From NCBI GenBank assembly GCA_020072565.1, contig JAIQGI010000049.1, positions 1-46,168 on the forward strand: DNA of 46,168 bases, in the 5' to 3' direction. The notes under the pieces were generated by a model, which did not search any database, was not told where the DNA came from, and saw only the letters and a list, made by a program, of their open reading frames with translations. Shown piece by piece: positions 9,024 to 17,784 of the stretch. The position numbers and the translations under genes were made by a program. Each line of letters begins with the position of its first letter. The stretch's first letter is position 1. This DNA is from Terriglobia bacterium. GTDB taxonomy: Bacteria > Acidobacteriota > UBA6911.

Positions 9024-10325
9024 TCATGCCGCTTTGCCCAGGATGGAGCTGAGCAAGCCGACCAGCGCCCCGCCCAGCACGAGCCATGCTGAATTGAAGC
9101 GAAAACGGAGGAGCAGAATCAGACTTGCTGCCAGGAGAGCTAGTGTCACCAGATCAACCAACGCCGCCCGGCCAAGCTGATAAGTCACCACCGCCATCAA
9201 CGACAAAGAAGCTGCGTTAACGCCATCCAGAAACGCACCTGCCGTCGCGGATTTCCTGATTCGAGGCACGATAGGGCCACTCATGGCTACGAATAGGAAC
9301 GCAGGGAGAAAGATTCCGATGGTGGCAACGGCTGCTCCTGAAGGGCCGCCGAGCACGTAGCCGATGAAGGTGGCGGTGGTAAAGACCGGTCCAGGCGTGA
9401 CCTGCCCAACGGCGATGGCGTCCAGCAGTTGCCCTTCGTTCAACCAATGCCAGCGCGTGACCAGATCAGCGCGCAGGAAGGCCAGGAGCACGTAACCGCT
9501 ACCGAAGAGCACGGAACCGACTTTTAAAAAGAATAGCAAGAGCGGCCATAAACCGAATGGAGCAGCCGTCGCCCCAGCCGTGGCGGTTGCCTGCATGAGG
9601 ACGGCGAGCGGCGCGCCCTGAACGAAGGAGAGAAGGCTTTTGCCCTGCTTTCTGTTTTTGACCAGCCAGTTCCCAAGGCCAACTATCAGCCCTCCTCCGA
9701 AGAGGATGGCCAGTTCGTTGACCCCGAGAAAGCTGAGAACAACTCCTGCAGCTCCGACGATTGCCAATGACCTTGTCCGGAGTGCGGCCCGTCCAAGTCC
9801 CCATAGAGCTTGCAGGACGACGGCAATGATCACGGGTTTCACCCCGTATAGAATGGCGCCCACCTGCGGGAGCGAGCCGAAGCGGACGTAAGCCCAGGCG
9901 AACCCTGTGACGATGAGCACTGCCGGCAGGATGAAGCAGCTTCCTGCAACCAAGAGGCCCGGCCACCCTGCTCGCCGATGTCCGACATGGATCGCCATTT
10001 CGGTCGAGTTCGGACCCGGGATCAGGTTAGTTGCACCAAGCAAATCGAGGAACTCCTCTCGCGACAACCACCGGCGGCGCCGGACAACCTCATCCTCCAT
10101 CATCGCGATGTGAGCAGCCGGCCCGCCAAAGGCAATCGTCCCAAGTTTCAGGAATAAGAACGCCAGCTCAAGAAGGGGTGCGCGTTTCTGACGCGCAGGC
10201 GGTTCCTTCCCGATCGTTGGAGGAGAAGCCATTTTCATTCCGGCCCCATCACCAATAGGATGGATTCCCGACGCTTGTTTGTATTCATGTCCATACTCTT
10301 CATCCTCTCTCTGGCGGTCAGACAT
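9024..10325 (-). CDS. chrA: ChrA-family chromate transporter (two CHR domains)
   Basis: A 433-residue membrane protein with two homologous CHR domains. The first starts at FLKLGTIAFGGPAAHIAMME and includes LLGATNLIPGPNSTEMAIHV. The second has FLKVGSVLFGSGYVLLAFLR and IAVGQVTPGPVFTTATFIGY. The repeated P-G-P and FG(G/S) motifs are family hallmarks. ChrA proteins export chromate from the cytoplasm, driven by the proton-motive force; many relatives have untested substrates. The first 45 or so residues are hydrophilic and atypical, and a downstream ATG (near 10236) would give a more usual N terminus. No strong ribosome binding site separates the two options. It lies between DoxX and the efflux operon on the same strand. 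Confidence 0.9.
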   Translation of the reverse strand: MSDRQREDEEYGHEYKQASGIHPIGDGAGMKMASPPTIGKEPPARQKRAPLLELAFLFLKLGTIAFGGPAAHIAMMEDEVVRRRRWLSREEFLDLLGATNLIPGPNSTEMAIHVGHRRAGWPGLLVAGSCFILPAVLIVTGFAWAYVRFGSLPQVGAILYGVKPVIIAVVLQALWGLGRAALRTRSLAIVGAAGVVLSFLGVNELAILFGGGLIVGLGNWLVKNRKQGKSLLSFVQGAPLAVLMQATATAGATAAPFGLWPLLLFFLKVGSVLFGSGYVLLAFLRADLVTRWHWLNEGQLLDAIAVGQVTPGPVFTTATFIGYVLGGPSGAAVATIGIFLPAFLFVAMSGPIVPRIRKSATAGAFLDGVNAASLSLMAVVTYQLGRAALVDLVTLALLAASLILLLRFRFNSAWLVLGGALVGLLSSILGKAA

Positions 10326-10425
10326 CCCTGGGCCAATAATGACCTCTTATGGGCAGCTTCCTCCGCAGGATGATGAGGGTGAGCCGGAAGCGGCCACCGC
10401 CCAGCGTCCGAGTCCGGCGTTATCG

Positions 10426-10896
10426 TCAGACGTTTCCCCCTCCGGTACTTCGTATAAGCCTCCGCGAGAGCCGCACCATGTCCAGCGACCATCGCCCGCC
10501 ACCCACAATCAGTAAGAACAGCAGGCTCATGAACATGGAGTAGTCCGTTCGTGCGGGATCTTCCATTGCAAAGAAGCCGCTCTTCAGAAGGATGGGCACC
10601 TTGGTAGTGGCGATAGCCACGCTGATGTCGATGAGCAATAGTATGGCTCCGAGCCTCGTAAGCAGGCCCATCAGGAGCATCAGCCCGCAAACAATCTCAA
10701 CTCCGCCCACAAACGGACCGGTAATGTCCGGCAGGGGGATGCCTATCTTGGCAAAACGCCCGGCGCCCCACTGAGCGGCAAGAAGGAACTTCTTGACCCC
10801 TTCGATGAAGAACACGCCGCCGGCAAGGAACCGGATGACGATCACGGCCGGTGAATCATGGCTTTGGACGAGTCGCTGGATCAAAAGCGTAGGCAT
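10426..10896 (-). CDS. DoxX family membrane protein
   Basis: A 156-residue protein with four predicted membrane segments and the DoxX pattern RFLAGGVFFIEGVKKF, IGIPLPDITGPFVGGVEIVC and GLMLLMGLLTRLGAILLLID. DoxX-like proteins include a subunit of archaeal thiosulfate:quinone oxidoreductase and bacterial proteins linked to oxidative or thiol stress, so a redox role in the membrane is plausible but unproven. A good ribosome binding site (AAAGGAGA) sits about 7 nt before the ATG. About 175 bp of non-coding DNA precedes it, containing a small inverted repeat GCCAA/TTGGC. Confidence 0.85.
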   Translation of the reverse strand: MPTLLIQRLVQSHDSPAVIVIRFLAGGVFFIEGVKKFLLAAQWGAGRFAKIGIPLPDITGPFVGGVEIVCGLMLLMGLLTRLGAILLLIDISVAIATTKVPILLKSGFFAMEDPARTDYSMFMSLLFLLIVGGGRWSLDMVRLSRRLIRSTGGGNV

Positions 10897-11072
10897 GTCG
10901 CATCTCTCCTTTCAGACACAATTCAGCCAAATATGGTTGGCCAAGTTCCGGCCCAGAGGTCCAGAGTCCGGAACCTACGTTCCCTCGTCAGAAAATGTCT
11001 GTTTTTCTCCCCGTCGTTTCTTTCATGTTATGGACTTCCTCTGTGCCGTCGGCGCGTGGAATGGCCGCTCAA

Positions 11073-12602
11073 TCATGACGTTCTTTCGCTTGCCGCTCCC
11101 TGGGTGCATGCGTCTCGCTGGCGCTCCCGAAGGGCTTGCTGAGCAAGAAAGCGATTGCCTCCTTCATCTGGAAGTGTGGCCCGGTTTTCGTTATTCGATC
11201 CGGATGGTGGCAGAAGCAGGCGGAAGATGCATCCGCCTCTTGCTGGGCAATCGAGCTCAAGGCGTCCGCCGTGTGCCTCGGCACCCCACTTCGCGATGGC
11301 CAGACCAAGGCCTGCTCCGCCTGTTTGGCGCGAGCGTCCCTTATCCACGCGATAAAATCGATTGAACACTTTGTCCCGGTGTTCTGCAGGAATCCCCGGC
11401 CCGCTGTCCTCCACTTCGACCGCGACCGTTTGATTGTCTCTTTGAAAGACACGGATCGAAACAGTGGCAGCGTTAGGAGAGTGCTTGATGGCGTTATCGA
11501 GCAGGTTGATCAAGACCTGACGCAGAATCGCGCGGTCCACTCGAACCTCCGCGCTGTTATCACCTGCAAGCGAGAGTTTCTGGTCCTTTTCCTCGGCAAG
11601 CACTTCGAGAAGAGAGACCGCCTCGCGCACAAGGGGTAGAATGGGAATGCTCGTCCGTTCGGGCTTGATTTGGCCAGCGTCGCCACGAGCGACCATTAAG
11701 AGGCTGTCTACTAGATGACTCAGCCGCCCGGTTTCCTCGAGCATGCTGCCGATAACCTCCCGATAATGCTCAATGCCGCCCTGCTTTTGAAGCCCGACCT
11801 CACCGACACTGCGGATGGCTGTGAGAGGAGTGCGGAGTTCGTGCGAGACGTCCGAGGTGAACCGACGCAGTTGCTCGAACGAGCTCTCCAGCCTTGAGAG
11901 AGTTTCATTGAATGAGCGGGCCAGGAGACCGAGCTCGTCTACAGGATTTTCAACGTCCAGGCGCGCGCTCAGCCGCTCCCCGTTGATTTCGTGTGCCCGG
12001 CGCGCCATGCGCGCGATCGGACTCAGAGCGTGCTTGGCCAAAAAATAGCCGCCCACCCCGACCAGCGCAAGCGCAAGCGGCAATCCGGCGATCAGGCTAA
12101 AGGTAGACCGCCGGAAGCCCTGCCACATGACCTCCTCACTAAATCCGACCCTGATTAATGTGGGACGGCCCTCGATCATGTGTCGTTTGCTGACCACGCG
12201 CACGCGCGTTCCATCGGACAAGCGGATCGAGCGCGGCGAATAGGAGCCGACGCCTTCCTCCGGGTCAGGAATCCCGGCCAAAGCGCGATTTTCCAGAGAT
12301 TCACTGCGATACAGAAGGATTCCATTCTCGGCTCGCACTTCCATAAACCGCTCCAGCATGGTTGCCGGATAGGGATGATCGTGGTGGTCGTTCCGTAGGA
12401 TGAGTTTCCCCTTCGAGTCGAAGCTCAGGAAGCCTTCGACGGTTTCCAGGTCTTCGATGGCAAGGTCGTCCAGCTGCCTGCGCAACTGGAAGAGCGACAG
12501 CGCTGAGCTGCTGATCCCGTAGATCAACAGTACCCCGGCAAGAACGGTCACGTACCAGAGGGTGAGGCGCGTACGCACGTTCCGGGGCCGAAATCGCTTC
12601 AT
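11073..12602 (-). CDS. Heavy-metal-type sensor histidine kinase (CusS-like)
   Basis: A 509-residue membrane sensor kinase. An N-terminal transmembrane helix (residues about 10-30) precedes a periplasmic domain to about 160. A second helix (LIAGLPLALALVGVGGYFLA) is followed by HAMP, HisKA with the phosphorylated His in SDVSHELRTPLTAIRS (about residue 252), and HATPase_c with DNAIKHSPNAATVS, VEDSGPGIP and GGAGLGLAIAKW. The C-terminal tail after FRLLLPPSG is about 45 residues longer than usual and low in recognisable features. The start overlaps the response-regulator stop by 4 bp (ATGA), so the pair is co-translated. Domain order matches CusS-type kinases, which sense periplasmic metal; the actual signal is unknown. 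Confidence 0.92.
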   Translation of the reverse strand: MKRFRPRNVRTRLTLWYVTVLAGVLLIYGISSSALSLFQLRRQLDDLAIEDLETVEGFLSFDSKGKLILRNDHHDHPYPATMLERFMEVRAENGILLYRSESLENRALAGIPDPEEGVGSYSPRSIRLSDGTRVRVVSKRHMIEGRPTLIRVGFSEEVMWQGFRRSTFSLIAGLPLALALVGVGGYFLAKHALSPIARMARRAHEINGERLSARLDVENPVDELGLLARSFNETLSRLESSFEQLRRFTSDVSHELRTPLTAIRSVGEVGLQKQGGIEHYREVIGSMLEETGRLSHLVDSLLMVARGDAGQIKPERTSIPILPLVREAVSLLEVLAEEKDQKLSLAGDNSAEVRVDRAILRQVLINLLDNAIKHSPNAATVSIRVFQRDNQTVAVEVEDSGPGIPAEHRDKVFNRFYRVDKGRSRQTGGAGLGLAIAKWGAEAHGGRLELDCPARGGCIFRLLLPPSGSNNENRATLPDEGGNRFLAQQALRERQRDACTQGAASERTS

Positions 12603-13282
12603 GGCTTTTCCGCTCTCAATACAAATCCGACGCCGCGAACCGTATGCACAAGCTTGGTCGAAAATCCTTCGTCGATCTTGCGACGCAGCCGGACCATGTG
12701 CACATCAATGACGTTATCCAGCGGAGTGGGTCGCATGACTTCTTTCCAGACATCCCGTGCGAGCATCTCACGAGAAACGACCTCTCCTTGATGCTGAAGA
12801 AGGAATTCAAGGAGCTCGAATTCCCTGGCCGTGAGCTCGACGGTTTGGGTTCCGCGTGTCACTGTTCGGCTCATCAGATCTACCTGCAAATCCTGGATTT
12901 TCAGCACGACTGGACGCTCTGGTTTCCCCCGACGCAGCAGCGCACGAATGCGCGCCAAGAGCTCTGGGAAGGCAAAGGGCTTTACGAGGTAGTCGTCGGC
13001 GCCGACATCAAGCCCGAGCACGCGATCTTCGACGGCATCTTTAGCGGTCAGCACTAGAACGGGAATCTGTATATCTTGCCGCCGCATCGTGGAGAGCACT
13101 TCGATCCCGCTCCTTGCAGGGAGCATAATGTCCAGCACCACGAGATCGAACCGCTCGGAACTGACCCGAAAGAATCCTTCTTCGCCGGTAGGAGCGACTG
13201 CGACGGAATATGATTCGGCTTCGAGGCCTTCCCTCAGAGCCTTTGCGACCTTTGGCTCGTCTTCCACCACAAGGATTCGCAA
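12599..13282 (-). CDS. OmpR/PhoB-family response regulator (CusR-like)
   Basis: A 227-residue regulator. The receiver domain has acidic residues EDE at 7-9, phospho-acceptor Asp51 in VVLDIMLP and the conserved Lys in VLTAKD. A winged-helix DNA-binding domain follows, with ELTAREFELLEFLLQHQGEV and VDVHMVRLRRKID-like recognition elements. The start is TTG, with AAGGAG 8-9 nt upstream, and the gene is the first of a two-gene operon with the kinase. An upstream inverted repeat (13360-13380) matches one before the RND operon, which points to autoregulation and pump control (inference). Confidence 0.92.
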   Translation of the reverse strand: MRILVVEDEPKVAKALREGLEAESYSVAVAPTGEEGFFRVSSERFDLVVLDIMLPARSGIEVLSTMRRQDIQIPVLVLTAKDAVEDRVLGLDVGADDYLVKPFAFPELLARIRALLRRGKPERPVVLKIQDLQVDLMSRTVTRGTQTVELTAREFELLEFLLQHQGEVVSREMLARDVWKEVMRPTPLDNVIDVHMVRLRRKIDEGFSTKLVHTVRGVGFVLRAEKP

Positions 13283-13350
13283 GCGTCATCTCCTTCCTAT
13301 AAACATACAAAGCATACGCCCTCGCCAACAATGACGGCTACTGACGACAT

Positions 13351-13380
13351 CCTGAATTCTTCCTGAACGGTTGTTCAGAA
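13351..13380 (-). promoter_or_regulatory. Candidate autoregulatory site of the two-component system
   Basis: TTCCTGAA-N6-TTCAGAA at 13360-13380 is identical in arms and spacing to 8902-8922. An extra CCTGAA half-site at 13351-13356 lies 11 bp from the next CCTGAA (13362-13367), the one-turn direct-repeat spacing typical of OmpR-family regulators. The site lies about 70-100 bp upstream of the regulator's TTG start. Confidence 0.6.
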
Positions 13381-13509
13381 AAGCCGGCCTGTGGGGATTC
13401 CTTCCAGGCGCGGCCATGAACAACCAGGGATCAAAACTGGGTCCGCGAAGACAGTTCGGGAGCAGTCGCTCCCAGGCGGGCCCCACCACCGACGTGGCAA
13501 ATTTAACAC

Positions 13510-14199
13510 TCAACTGCGGATTGTTTTGATGGATCTCACGGCAATGAATGCCGCTCCGTATGGACGCAAGCGGGCAGAGGATCCCTCGATGCAACCCATC
13601 AGCCTGGATAGAATCTCGGACGGCGGATAATACACTGCGCCGCGGACATCTTCAGCTCGTAGTCCGACGCCTGCCAGGAGCTCACGGAGTTCCCTGGCGG
13701 TCCAAAAATGAGCTCTCTTCCAAGTGCCGGCGCCCAGCCAGCCCCGGAATCTTCTCGCAAGGCCCCAGAGACTCCAGCAACCAAGTTCTCCAACGATTAC
13801 AGCTCCGCCCGGGCGAAGTACCCGGTTCATCTCCTTGAGAGCCACAACTGGTTCTGTAATCCAGCACAGTGCTGTGACCGCGAGGACCAGGTCAAACGAG
13901 GCGTCGCGAAAGGGCAAAGATTGGGCCGCACCCTGGCACCACCTGACGCAAGCACCCGATGAGATTGCCCTCGTCCGCGCTGCCTCCAACATGGGAAGCG
14001 ACCGATCCAGGCCAAAGACTTTGCCCCCTCTTCGCTATACCTCGACGGCATAGACTCCGTCTCCGCATCCGATGTCCAGGACCCTCAGTCCGCTGGGATC
14101 GCCGACGAGTGAAAAGATGGCTCTTTGTTCCATCTGCTCGGTTAGAGTGCCGAGGGCAGATTCTCTCCATCGAGCGTAGGTCTCCGGGGTGATGTTCAT
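13510..14199 (-). pseudogene. SAM-dependent methyltransferase interrupted by an in-frame TAG
   Basis: The frame begins MNITPETYARWRESALGTLT and has the class I methyltransferase motif I VLDIGCGDGVYAVEV. It then meets TAG (minus strand, 14037-14035) and resumes in exactly the same frame with RRGGKVFGLDRSLPMLEAAR, motif LPFRDASFDLVLAV and RVLRPGGAVIVGEL. Relatives have an Ala or similar residue at this position (ARRG), so one codon has become a stop. Total length is 230 codons, normal for the family. It ends the ArsR-rhodanese/cysteine desulfurase operon, 32 bp after the DsrE gene. Options are a true nonsense mutation, a sequencing error, or reinitiation at the internal ATG (13992), which would lack the SAM-binding motif. 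Confidence 0.85.
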
Positions 14200-14231
14200 A
14201 GCGCTCCGGGGCGACTCAGCCGGGATCGGCA

Positions 14232-14582
14232 TCAGAACACGAGGACCTTGTCGGCTGCTACGGTCCAGCAGGTAAGTTCGTCCATCGAGCTGCGGTGGGC
14301 TCCCTCGGCAAGCATCTCCGGCTTGATGCCACGAGCATCCATGCAGGAGCCGCATACGCCAACCTGCGCTCCCTTGGCCGCCAGATGCTTCAGCATCCGT
14401 TCTATGTTGTAGTAGCCGTTGGGTGTCGTTTGCCCGGTAACTGCGCAGGAAGCAGCGTCTCCGATCAAGAAAACGGATACGCCGGTTCCCTCTGATTTGG
14501 CGAGGGAGGTCGCCAACCGGAGACCGTTGTAGCTGCGTTCCGAGCCGTAGGGTGGGTCGTTCAGGATAATCAAATATTGCAT
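14232..14582 (-). CDS. DsrE-family sulfur-relay-type protein
   Basis: A 116-residue cytoplasmic protein of the DsrE/DsrF/YchN superfamily. It has MQYLIILNDPPYGSERSYNG, SVFLIGDAASCAVTG and a cysteine pair in GVCGSCMDARG (about residues 77-83), the position of the sulfur-carrying Cys in sulfurtransferase members. It sits between the SQR-like flavoprotein (27 bp away) and the methyltransferase on the same strand. In this context, next to a cysteine desulfurase and rhodanese domains, a role as acceptor or carrier of persulfide sulfur is reasonable, but this is inference. Confidence 0.88.
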   Translation of the reverse strand: MQYLIILNDPPYGSERSYNGLRLATSLAKSEGTGVSVFLIGDAASCAVTGQTTPNGYYNIERMLKHLAAKGAQVGVCGSCMDARGIKPEMLAEGAHRSSMDELTCWTVAADKVLVF

Positions 14583-14609
14583 GAGTGTATCCTTCGAAAC
14601 TCTGGTTTT

Positions 14610-15851
14610 TCAGACCGTGATGGGAATGGCGTATAGCCTGCCGCCCATCTTCAACATGGCTCCGTATGTCGCCCGCCTCCACCCAGGCGGTGAGAGCCAC
14701 CATCGCTCAAATAACACTTTTCCGATATGCCAGGCCTTGCCGATTTGCCGCAGGTTGACCTGAGGCGATGGCTCTGCAAAGAAGTTTCCGTAAGCGAATC
14801 CTGCCAGGTCCTCACCCGTTTCCAGCATGCAGTACCCATTGCCGCAGAAAGTCTCATCCGGCTTCCGGCCTTCGATTTCAGCGGAAATTCGCGCTGCTAC
14901 TACCTCAGCCTGCACGTGGGCGAACACGCCGGCTTTCGGCAGCATCAGGGGGACATCCGGCTTCCAGCGTCCAGGGATGGGAATCGCGGTCACATCTCCG
15001 ATCGCAAACACGCCGGGATGTTCGGTTGCGAGCGTCTGGGGATTGACCGGCACCCAACCCGCGGCATTGGTTAGACCCGCCTCCCGCACCAGGCGCGGCG
15101 CACGATGCGGTGGAATAGCTACGAGCAGGTCGTATCTCTCGCTGTTGCCTTGTTGGAATCGCATGACCCGCTCCGCCGGGTCGACGGCCGCCAGGGTGTG
15201 GAGAGGCTGGAAGCGGATCTGCTTGCTTTCGAGCATCTCCACAACTGCCGCGCCCAGTTGTGGCCCAGCCACGGGCATGGGTTGTGGTTCGGGGGTGAAA
15301 AGTTGAATGTCAATACCGGTCCGGCGCCCATTTCGGTGGAAATAGTCGGCGATCAGCATCGCCCCTTCGTGCGGCGCGCCTGGGCACTTGTATGGCATGG
15401 CGGCTACCACGACCGCGATGCTGCCGCGAGCAAAGCCCGCTAAGGCCTTGTAGAGGCGCGAGGCGCCCTCAAACGTGTAGAATGTCTGTGAAGCCTCCGG
15501 CAAACCTGGAACTGCATCCGGCGCCAGTTCCGCGCCGACGGCCAAGATGAGGTAATCGAAGGGGATTTCGCCGGCACTCGTGAACACTTTCCTCGTGGTC
15601 AGGTCCAGCGCTTCCGCGTTGCCATGAATGCACTCGACCCCTCGACGCAGCAGATTTGCCACGGGGCGGCGGACCTGATGGGGTTTTCGATCGCCGGTCA
15701 TCAACCACAGAAACGAAGGCGCGAACGCGTGCTCGAGGTCGCGTTCCACGAGCACCACGCGGTGATCCGCAGTCAGGCGCCCCCTCAACCGATTGGCGGC
15801 GATCATCCCGCCGACGCCACCACCGAGGATCACTACCATCTTTGACGGCAT
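14610..15851 (-). CDS. FAD/NAD(P)-binding oxidoreductase, sulfide:quinone reductase-like
   Basis: A 413-residue flavoprotein. The N-terminal FAD Rossmann motif GGGVGGMIAANRLR is at about 10-23, a second glycine-rich stretch DYLILAVGAEL follows, and the late FAD motif VFAIGDVTAIPIPG is about two-thirds through. The stretch MPYKCPGAPHEGAML carries the Cys of the KCPGAP(Y/H)E motif found in sulfide:quinone reductases and flavocytochrome c sulfide dehydrogenase. A second conserved-type region is CGNGYCMLETG. Such enzymes oxidise sulfide at the membrane and pass electrons to quinone. Placement 15 bp downstream of the cysteine desulfurase and 27 bp before dsrE supports a sulfur role. Not every catalytic Cys of type I SQR can be assigned by eye. 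Confidence 0.87.
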   Translation of the reverse strand: MPSKMVVILGGGVGGMIAANRLRGRLTADHRVVLVERDLEHAFAPSFLWLMTGDRKPHQVRRPVANLLRRGVECIHGNAEALDLTTRKVFTSAGEIPFDYLILAVGAELAPDAVPGLPEASQTFYTFEGASRLYKALAGFARGSIAVVVAAMPYKCPGAPHEGAMLIADYFHRNGRRTGIDIQLFTPEPQPMPVAGPQLGAAVVEMLESKQIRFQPLHTLAAVDPAERVMRFQQGNSERYDLLVAIPPHRAPRLVREAGLTNAAGWVPVNPQTLATEHPGVFAIGDVTAIPIPGRWKPDVPLMLPKAGVFAHVQAEVVAARISAEIEGRKPDETFCGNGYCMLETGEDLAGFAYGNFFAEPSPQVNLRQIGKAWHIGKVLFERWWLSPPGWRRATYGAMLKMGGRLYAIPITV

Positions 15852-15865
15852 GCTGGTTCTCTCCT

Positions 15866-17023
15866 CTATTCCGTGCGGCGTAGCCTGCGCACAGCATCCC
15901 CGATCGCGATTACGGCGTCACGCACTTCCTCACGGGTCGTGTGTCTTCCGGTAGAGAGCCGGAGGGTGCCACGAGCCCAATCTTCTGGGACTCCCATCGC
16001 GCAAAGAACATGGGAGGTCAGAACCTCGCCGGAATGGCAGGCGGCTCCCGCTGATGCGGCAACATGGGGCTCGATCGCGGTGAGAAGCTCATGGGCGTTG
16101 ACGCCGCGGATGCTGAGACTTAGAGTATTGGGCAGGCGCCGCTCCGGCTGCCCGTTGACCCGAACGTCACCGATTGTCTCGCGGAGCCTCCGCTCCAGCT
16201 CATCCCGGGTTTCCGTCATACACGCCATGTTCTTTGCCAAGTCACGCCTGGCAACTTCGCAAGCCGCGCCGAGGCCGACAATCTCGAGGACGTTCTCAGT
16301 CCCCGGCCTGCGCCCATGTTCCTGCCCGGCCCCGTGCATCAGCGGGTGCAAGGTAATCCCATCACGGTTATAGAGGGCACCGACGCCCTTGGGCGCGTAA
16401 AGCTTGTGTCCGGCGATCGACAAGAGATCGATGCCGAGCTCGTGAACGTCGGTGGGGATCTTGCCGGCCGATTGTGCAGCATCGGTATGGACAATGATTC
16501 CGCGCCGCCGCGCGACCTCCGCCACAGCCCGGATCGGCTGGATGGTTCCGACTTCGTTGTTCGCATGCATGAGCGTAATGAGGATAGTATCCGGACGAAC
16601 CGCCGCCTCCACCTCTTCGACACGCACCAGCCCATTTTCATCTACGGGGAGCCACGAAACTTCGAAACCCTCCGTCTCTAATTTGCGGCACACCTCTGTC
16701 ACTGCCGGATGCTCAATCAGCGTGGTAATGATGTGGCGTCCCCGCTGCGCACCAGCCAGGGCAGCTCCGCGAATAGCGTAATTGTTGGATTCCGTCCCTC
16801 CGCTGGTAAACACAATTTCGTCCGGTTTCGAGTTGAGGATCTCGGCAATTTGGGAACGGGCTTGACCAACAGCAGCGCGTGTGACTGCGCCATATCGGTG
16901 CGCGCTGGACGGATTTCCGAAGTGACCTTCAAGGAACGGTCTCATGGCCGCCACAACCTCAGGTGCATGCGGTGTCGTAGCGTTGTAGTCCAGGTAAATC
17001 GGCCATTTGTCCCAAATGCCCAT
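15866..17023 (-). CDS. Cysteine desulfurase (NifS/IscS family)
   Basis: A PLP-dependent enzyme releasing sulfur from cysteine as an enzyme-bound persulfide. It has YLDYNATTPHAPEVV at the N terminus, FTSGGTESNNYAIRG, the PLP-binding lysine in SIAGHKLYAPKG (about residue 207) and the loop Cys in AGAACHSGEV (about 328). The ATG at 17023 (MGIWDKWPIYLDYN) is chosen because it lies 4 bp after the upstream stop, with GAGG before it; a longer in-frame start at 17092 would overlap the ArsR gene. About 385 residues, normal. It is the second gene of the ArsR-rhodanese operon, so it probably feeds sulfur to the rhodanese, DsrE or detoxification steps rather than being the housekeeping Fe-S enzyme (inference). 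Confidence 0.92.
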   Translation of the reverse strand: MGIWDKWPIYLDYNATTPHAPEVVAAMRPFLEGHFGNPSSAHRYGAVTRAAVGQARSQIAEILNSKPDEIVFTSGGTESNNYAIRGAALAGAQRGRHIITTLIEHPAVTEVCRKLETEGFEVSWLPVDENGLVRVEEVEAAVRPDTILITLMHANNEVGTIQPIRAVAEVARRRGIIVHTDAAQSAGKIPTDVHELGIDLLSIAGHKLYAPKGVGALYNRDGITLHPLMHGAGQEHGRRPGTENVLEIVGLGAACEVARRDLAKNMACMTETRDELERRLRETIGDVRVNGQPERRLPNTLSLSIRGVNAHELLTAIEPHVAASAGAACHSGEVLTSHVLCAMGVPEDWARGTLRLSTGRHTTREEVRDAVIAIGDAVRRLRRTE

Positions 17024-17027
17024 ATGC

Positions 17028-17705
17028 CTACCGTTCCTCGCCTGCGGCGACAGGCAGGCCCTCCGCCCGCCAGTCGGGGACGCTCTCCTCAAGGCGGAAA
17101 GCGCTGAATCCGCGCGACCGAAGGAGTTCTACTGCCTGCACTGCCAGGACACAATAAGGGCCTCGGCAGTAGGCGACAACTTCGCGATCCCGCGGCAGGT
17201 CCGAAAGACGGCGCTCGAGATCCTTGAGAGGAATCGAAAGCGCCCCTGGTATGTGACCAGCCTTGTATTCCTCCCCTGGACGAACATCCAGAACTGTGAC
17301 GTCGCCGCTCCTCACGCGAGCCAGGAGTGCCTTCCGATCGATAGGTTCCATGCCTTCTCGGCCCTGCAGGAAGTTGCGCGTGATTTCGCGAACCTCTGTC
17401 AAGCGCGTTTCGGCCAGTACGCGCAGCGAGCGGAAGAATTCACAGACCGTCTCGTCAGCCAGGCGGTAGGTCACGAAAAGCCCTGATTTTTCGGCTTCTA
17501 TCAAGCGAGCTGCGCGGAGCACTTTTAGGTGCTGTGATGTGTTGGCTACACCAAGGCTGGCTTCCTTTGCCAGGACATCCACGGTCCGAGGAGCCTGGCA
17601 CAGAAGGTCCAAAAGCTCCAACCGGCTTGAGTTTGAGATGGCTTTGCCAATGCGGGAGAATTGTTCGTAAATTGCGGTTTTGTACTGACGATTTGGGCTC
17701 GGCAT
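17028..17705 (-). CDS. ArsR-type transcriptional regulator fused to a rhodanese domain
   Basis: A 225-residue two-domain protein. Residues about 10-105 form an ArsR/SmtB winged helix (SRLELLDLLCQAPRTVDVLA, NTSQHLKVLRAARLIEAEKS). Residues about 120-222 form a rhodanese domain with VLDVRPGEEYKAGHIPGALS and active-site Cys180 in VVAYCRGPYC. Such fusions are usually thiol- or sulfur-responsive repressors in which the persulfidated rhodanese or regulator Cys transmits the signal (family knowledge). It is the first gene of an operon with cysteine desulfurase, SQR-like, DsrE and methyltransferase genes. An inverted repeat (17743-17766) lies over the likely promoter. Confidence 0.92.
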   Translation of the reverse strand: MPSPNRQYKTAIYEQFSRIGKAISNSSRLELLDLLCQAPRTVDVLAKEASLGVANTSQHLKVLRAARLIEAEKSGLFVTYRLADETVCEFFRSLRVLAETRLTEVREITRNFLQGREGMEPIDRKALLARVRSGDVTVLDVRPGEEYKAGHIPGALSIPLKDLERRLSDLPRDREVVAYCRGPYCVLAVQAVELLRSRGFSAFRLEESVPDWRAEGLPVAAGEER

Positions 17706-17742
17706 GTGGTTATGGCTCTTTGTTAGATCCTGTTCTCATTCG

Positions 17743-17766
17743 TTCATTATTGAGCAAGGCAATGAA
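17743..17766 (-). promoter_or_regulatory. Candidate ArsR operator and promoter
   Basis: TTCATT, 12 bases, AATGAA is a perfect 6-bp inverted repeat 38-61 bp upstream of the regulator start. On the minus strand it falls between a plausible -35 (TTGAGT, 17776-17771) and a -10 like TCAATA 17 nt further on, so a bound repressor would block RNA polymerase. Autoregulation is inference. Confidence 0.5.
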
Positions 17767-17784
17767 TGCGACTCAAGGCTAGTG

